Source: [Clostridium] fimetarium (GTDB lineage Bacteria; Bacillota; Clostridia; Lachnospirales; Lachnospiraceae). From it: a stretch of DNA of 64,000 bases. Within the stretch, counting starts at the first letter, position 1. Every line of letters begins with the position of its first letter. Shown here one piece after another: positions 61,001 through 64,000 of this stretch. A program made the translations under genes and the position numbers. The DNA lies in contig NZ_FOJI01000001.1 in assembly GCF_900111235.1 (NCBI RefSeq), positions 1 to 64,000 of the forward strand, in the 5' to 3' direction. The notes below the pieces were generated by a model. The model had not been told where the DNA came from. It searched no databases and saw only the letters and a program-made list of their open reading frames with translations.

Positions 61001-62479
61001 GGTTTTGTATTTAGTAATTGTCATTTCTTAGCAGAAGCGGGTGTTGCGGCAGGATCTTTCCGTATGTCTCGCCCATGGGGAGCTGATGCAGAAGCAATAT
61101 TTATTAATTGTTATTTGACATCTGCAATTGCAGCTGCTGGATATGGAGATATGAGCGGCAATAGTTATTTGAACGCAAGATTTGCAGAATATGGTTCATA
61201 TGGCCCTGGATTTGTTGTAAATAATGATAGATTCCTTTTTTCTCCAAACCAGGCTGCAGAATACGCAACAATAACAGTTTTAGGTGATTATGTAAATAAA
61301 ATATTGCCCGCAGATTATACGGCAGTTAATACAATTATTTCAACAATAAATGCGTTGATTTCTTCACAATATGTAGATTTTAGTGCAGTAACAGCAGCAG
61401 TGGCAGCATTAGTATTCGGTTTAGATTCTTCAGAACAAGCAAAAGTAGATGCAATGGCAACTAGTATTTCCGATGCATTTAAAGCATTAGTAATAAAAGA
61501 TGCAGATTACTCGGCACTAACATCAGCAATTGCATCAACAGAAGCACTTACGGCAACAAACTATATAACTGGTTATCCAGCAGTTAGTACAGCACTTACA
61601 TCAGCAAAAGCAGTTGCAACTGGCTTAAAGATTGATAGCCAAGGAATAGTTGATACAGCATTAACAAATTTAAATAGTGCTGTAGCAACATTAGTTTTAA
61701 AGGATGCAGATTACTCAGCACTTACAGCAGCAATTGCATCAGCAGAAGCACATACATCATCTGTATACACAAGTGAAAGCTATGCAGTAGTTACAACAGC
61801 AATTACGGCAGCAAAGGCAGTTGTGAATGGTTTGAAGATTGACAAACAGTCTTCAATAGATGCAGCAGCAACGGCATTAACTAATGCAGTAACAGCTTTA
61901 GTTAAAGCACCAGTTATTATTGCAGCTACTGGAAATACAGAAATTAAACTTGTTGATCCTAATGCGAATATTGAACAAGGATCAAAATTTGAAGTTAAGG
62001 CAGTAACAAGTGGTGAGGTATTTGAAAAAACTGCAACAATTGTTAATACAATAGCAACTGCAAATAAGCTTGAACAATTTGTAGTTTTTGAAATGGACCT
62101 TAAAAATTCAGATGGAATCGCAGTACAATTAAAGGGAAAAGTAAGTGTATCACTTCCAATTCCGAGTGGATTTGATCTAACTAAGGCGATTAGTGTATTT
62201 AGAGTTGAAACCGACGGAACTCTTACAAAACTTGATACAAAAGTTGTAGATGGAAAATGCGTATTTGAGACAGATCATTTTAGTACGTATGTTATTGCTC
62301 AGGTAGCAAATGCTGTAGTAGTAACTCCTGAAGTAGCTGCAGTAGTGACTCCAGATGCAACACCAGCAACTAAGACAGGTGATACATCACCAATTACAAT
62401 GTATATGCTTATTATGGGCATTGCAGCAGGAACAGTTCTATATGCAACAAAGAAGAGAAAGATCAAAAAAGTTAATTAA
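58070..62479 (+). CDS. Secreted cell-surface pectinesterase with accessory modules
   Basis: 1469 residues. A signal peptide (MKSKNRKKFLSIVLTVCMILGTIPFTG) is followed by two laminin-G-like modules (about 45-235, 250-460), two fibronectin-III domains (about 480-565, 570-660), a linker, then the pectinesterase barrel (about 760-1075) with Q905 (QDTL), D938 (GNVDFIYG) and R1001 (MSRPWG) in catalytic positions. Three FIVAR-like repeats (about 1140-1285; KDADYSALT) and a beta domain follow. The end is TGDTSPITMYMLIMGIAAGTVLYATKKRKIKK, a sorting-like tail without LPXTG. It demethylates pectin at the cell surface. Confidence 0.92.
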   Translation: MKSKNRKKFLSIVLTVCMILGTIPFTGATKVLAADGAVATNPLTTIWKTAEIGAHATATPATAGSYTYDSVAKTVSIVGAGAKFDKSAGVDDLYYAYFAAKGDITIQAKITPTGTTAGQVGVLVRNSEEVGATSAAIYADYGNKGQIRYGYHKASTGGGASALNTAITSASPDIYVKIEISGETAKFYVSTTADFAGVVAKSQPITGLDAKQIGLFATAGTTAVFSDVKVTSVNTADGITIKKTVFDSSIGELIPTFSNSKAYSGTYDSDTVFASSADGNILNVDNKKGAVKGSIRDDKQTDYLLFPATTSNYTISAQVNMSRLDTGTDKFGVAVGQFAVPSGTYKPMAMDIVQTNKTFVTQHNFTTSGAGVNGGDPKTAANAVIVGKDYILSYQKTSGNTSIMKTLDASGTILASNGTATLPAFDLTQCYASLQNGKSVQYGLAFAGVTAQISNITLTDIDGYIVYDQNDYYIAVGVAPVVTTIDSAVVTQLRDAINLSWTVTEGKGNISYVILVSKDGGAYTPAGISKVTNFSYKPTADGTYTFKVYGKAGELSSVDSAQISAQVPYVTPLSQTILTATGTDKKIDLAWTAVTGATSYDLYKTDGQGEAIKWSLVKSFGTSELVYSDTDVTNENPYYYTILAKNDTNTSNVSVIQQALPTPGHVGTYVYEAAAAKFTITSKSNDTVTARKASIAGTVDKAGTLALEVNGKQISSATITANGTFSFDIDLTQYRNDVNLYLTDADGKITRKTFNFIYLEKYNILVDGAFTGTDGDLVNGVPTYKTVSAAVATVPADNAASKVIFIKNGDYNERVEIKSPYVSLLGEDSVKTRIYKSVAVADGSAKDMWTRNCMYVDSTADGFAAENLTIENSYAYSNGTDQQADALCIVADQTTCINIRLIGYQDTLLTDTRVKDASGNYEVTRQYFQKCYITGNVDFIYGAGTSVFSDCDIVARYTSYKPDGCFSAGRTYASTKYGFVFSNCHFLAEAGVAAGSFRMSRPWGADAEAIFINCYLTSAIAAAGYGDMSGNSYLNARFAEYGSYGPGFVVNNDRFLFSPNQAAEYATITVLGDYVNKILPADYTAVNTIISTINALISSQYVDFSAVTAAVAALVFGLDSSEQAKVDAMATSISDAFKALVIKDADYSALTSAIASTEALTATNYITGYPAVSTALTSAKAVATGLKIDSQGIVDTALTNLNSAVATLVLKDADYSALTAAIASAEAHTSSVYTSESYAVVTTAITAAKAVVNGLKIDKQSSIDAAATALTNAVTALVKAPVIIAATGNTEIKLVDPNANIEQGSKFEVKAVTSGEVFEKTATIVNTIATANKLEQFVVFEMDLKNSDGIAVQLKGKVSVSLPIPSGFDLTKAISVFRVETDGTLTKLDTKVVDGKCVFETDHFSTYVIAQVANAVVVTPEVAAVVTPDATPATKTGDTSPITMYMLIMGIAAGTVLYATKKRKIKKVN

Positions 62480-62508
62480 TACTCATAGCAGAATTTTGTA
62501 AGAAATGG

Positions 62509-62536
62509 AGTGGGGCGCATATATATGCGCCCCACT
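62509..62536. terminator. Perfect GC-rich palindrome after the pectinesterase
   Basis: AGTGGGGCGCATA pairs with TATGCGCCCCACT with an AT loop. The following T run is short (TTTGAATT), so it is a likely but not classic terminator. Confidence 0.7.
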
Positions 62537-62819
62537 TTGAATTGATTCAAAATCGGTCTGGATCAGAGATTTAATAGCGTGTATTTAAATCATGGTTCTA
62601 AAAGTTGTTGATTAGATTAATAAAGTAGAGTATTCTATTTATAGTTATAGATGATATAGAAGTATTAGATAATATTAATGATTGGGACGCAAATATTTTA
62701 ACATAAGATAAGGCTGATTTGAAATTTACCTTTAGGGGTATTGTTTCTTATTAGCCATATTGTGTTACCTGGATGACATATTTAGGGATAATTTTAAAGT
62801 GAAAGGATGGAGATAAAGT
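62537..62819. other. 283-bp intergenic region before pth
   Basis: AT-rich with no open frame and no clear hairpin. A ribosome site AAAGGATGGAG is at the 3' end. No convincing promoter was found. Confidence 0.45.
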
Positions 62820-63377
62820 ATGTATATTATTGCAGGACTTGGAAATCCAACAAAGGAATATGCTGGAACTAGACATAATGTGGGATTTGCAGTTATAGAT
62901 AAGCTAGCTGATGAATATAACATTAGTATGGATATAAAAAAGCATAAGGCAATATGTGGTAAAGGGGTTATTGCAGGCCAAAAAGTGGTTCTTGTAAAGC
63001 CACAAACGTTCATGAATCTTAGTGGAGAGAGCCTTAGAGAGGTGATTGATTTTTATAAGGAAGATATTGATAAAATGCTAGTCATTTTTGATGATATAAG
63101 CCTGGATGTTGGGAAACTTCGTCTTAGACCGATGGGAAGCGCTGGAGGACATAATGGAATCAAGAGCATTATTGCAAATTTGGGCACCGATCAATTCAAG
63201 CGAATAAAATTTGGCGTTGGTGACAAACCTAGAGGGTATGATTTGGCTAATTGGGTACTTGGAAGATTTTCAAAAGAACAACAAGAAGTAGTAAATGAGG
63301 GACTTGCTAATGCATGCAAAGCAGTTGAAACTATTCTTTTGGATGGAATCGAAGTAGGAATGAATAAATATAACTAA
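62820..63377 (+). CDS. pth: Peptidyl-tRNA hydrolase
   Basis: 185 residues, full length. Motifs: IIAGLGNPTKEYAGTRHNVGFAVID (catalytic His in TRHN), VLVKPQTFMNLSGES, FDDISLDVGKLRLRPMGSAGGHNGIKSI, and the RIKFGVG segment. It recycles peptidyl-tRNAs that fall off the ribosome. The spoVG-pth-mfd order is common near oriC in Firmicutes, here with a pectinesterase gene inserted between spoVG and pth. Confidence 0.98.
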   Translation: MYIIAGLGNPTKEYAGTRHNVGFAVIDKLADEYNISMDIKKHKAICGKGVIAGQKVVLVKPQTFMNLSGESLREVIDFYKEDIDKMLVIFDDISLDVGKLRLRPMGSAGGHNGIKSIIANLGTDQFKRIKFGVGDKPRGYDLANWVLGRFSKEQQEVVNEGLANACKAVETILLDGIEVGMNKYN

Positions 63378-63436
63378 TAAACGTAAATAAATATAGAAAA
63401 TAAATATAATGGTATGACGAGGAAAGGTAGTAGAAT

Positions 63437-64000
63437 ATGAGAACATTTTTTGAGCCCATAGAAGATTTGGCAGGCTATAAGAGTATAATAAATTTATTAG
63501 ATACTCAAGGAAAAACTGCAATGATAAGTGGGTGCATTGATTCGGAAAAAGCACATTTGGTAAATGCGCTCGGTCAAAAAGCAAAATGCAGGGTAATAAT
63601 TACTTATGATGAAACAAAAGCCAGAGAAATATTTGATGACTGCAGATTTTATAATAAAAATACTGTCTATTATCCTGCAAAGGATTTCATTTTTTATAGC
63701 GCAGATGTTCATGGAAATGTAATCGTCAAAGAGCGAGTAGAAGTAATCAAACAAATTATAAATAATAGAAGAGCTACAGATGATACAGACAATACAGACA
63801 ATACAGACAATACAGACAATACAGACAATACAGACATTACAGACATTACAGGCAATACAGACACTACAAATGGTTATAAGGATACATTGACAGTAGTTAC
63901 GACTATAGATGGCTGTGCAGAGATGTTAATGCCGTTGGAAACAATTCAAAAGAACATCCTAACATTTGAAGAGGGAGCAATTGTCGATGTTGAAAAACTG
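63437..64000 (+). CDS. mfd: Transcription-repair coupling factor, N-terminal part (partial)
   Basis: The first 188 codons, from ATG 63437 with AGGAAAGG upstream; the frame runs off the window. It matches the Mfd/UvrB-like N-terminal domain (MRTFFEPIEDLAGYKSIINLL...ISGCIDSEKAHLVNALG...VYYPAKDFIFYSADVHG). A 9-bp tandem repeat adds about 30 residues of Thr-Asp-Asn sequence (63784-63866), a lineage-specific insertion between conserved parts. Mfd removes stalled RNA polymerase and recruits excision repair. Confidence 0.9.
   Translation, partial: MRTFFEPIEDLAGYKSIINLLDTQGKTAMISGCIDSEKAHLVNALGQKAKCRVIITYDETKAREIFDDCRFYNKNTVYYPAKDFIFYSADVHGNVIVKERVEVIKQIINNRRATDDTDNTDNTDNTDNTDNTDITDITGNTDTTNGYKDTLTVVTTIDGCAEMLMPLETIQKNILTFEEGAIVDVEKL
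63784..63866 (+). repeat. Nine-copy 9-bp tandem repeat within mfd
   Basis: ACAGACAAT units (with ATT, GGC and ACT variants) are repeated in frame, encoding (TDN)n. It is hydrophilic and probably a loop. It may vary between strains. Confidence 0.92.

Overview
The window reads as a chromosomal segment of an AT-rich, spore-forming anaerobic Firmicute, most likely in or near the Lachnospiraceae. The evidence is the low GC content, Firmicute-type Shine-Dalgarno sites, the glgC-glgD pair, spoVG, cwlD, mecA, DUF951, a pyruvate formate-lyase locus with its activase, a ferredoxin, and a very large secreted pectinesterase. No species call is made. Several blocks (rpsF-ssb-rpsR, rplI-dnaB, spoVG-pth-mfd, prs) are usually near oriC in Firmicutes, but dnaA is not in the window. 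|| Layout: 1-2.3 kb holds the 3' end of a 23S rRNA and tRNA-Asn, -Glu and -Cys genes. A 42-bp duplication of the tRNA-Cys 3' half brackets a 1.6-kb islet with one membrane/SH3-like protein. 2.3-9.2 kb holds two small paralogues, an HD-GYP/GGDEF signalling protein, a lipoprotein, a sugar nucleotidyltransferase, a Wzz-like protein with a P-loop-less tyrosine-kinase-like partner, a Sir2 deacetylase and DUF951. 9.3-10.4 kb is rpsF-ssb-rpsR. || 10,371-27,297 is a 16.9-kb integrated element in the 3' end of rpsR, bounded by identical 35-bp repeats. It has a tyrosine integrase, two divergent repressor/operator modules, a replication block (DnaD-like protein, DnaB/RecA-fold ATPase), a Tad2-like (Thoeris anti-defence) protein, a J-domain protein, one phage tail-type protein and a sigma-70 factor. 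Boundary cargo comprises a PBECR3-like nuclease and an unassigned structured RNA on the left and an RnlA/RnlB toxin-antitoxin pair on the right. No terminase, portal, capsid or conjugation genes were seen, so it looks like a phage satellite or a strongly reduced prophage. || 27.3-36.9 kb is the resumed chromosome: gdpP (with a long folded leader)-rplI-dnaB, a MerR regulator, a ferredoxin, pflA, and a pyruvate formate-lyase in which the glycyl-radical domain is a separate 81-residue gene. A 69-residue Cys-containing look-alike lies between the two parts. 36.7-49.4 kb holds a DUF1858 protein, mecA, a kinase/ParA-like pair lacking the P-loop lysine, a GH18 protein, cwlD, sua5, a tyrosine phosphatase, rpiB, upp, dCMP deaminase, a 156-bp palindrome, a DUF402 protein, an AtpI-like protein and a YwmB-like protein. 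49.5-64 kb holds prs, the helicase-loader pair dnaI/dnaD under a DnaA-box cluster, murC, glgC-glgD, spoVG, the 1469-residue pectinesterase, pth and the start of mfd. || Start codons were moved from the longest open frame wherever a clear Shine-Dalgarno site or domain boundary supported an internal start; each entry says so. Family names are from recognised motifs, not from database searches.
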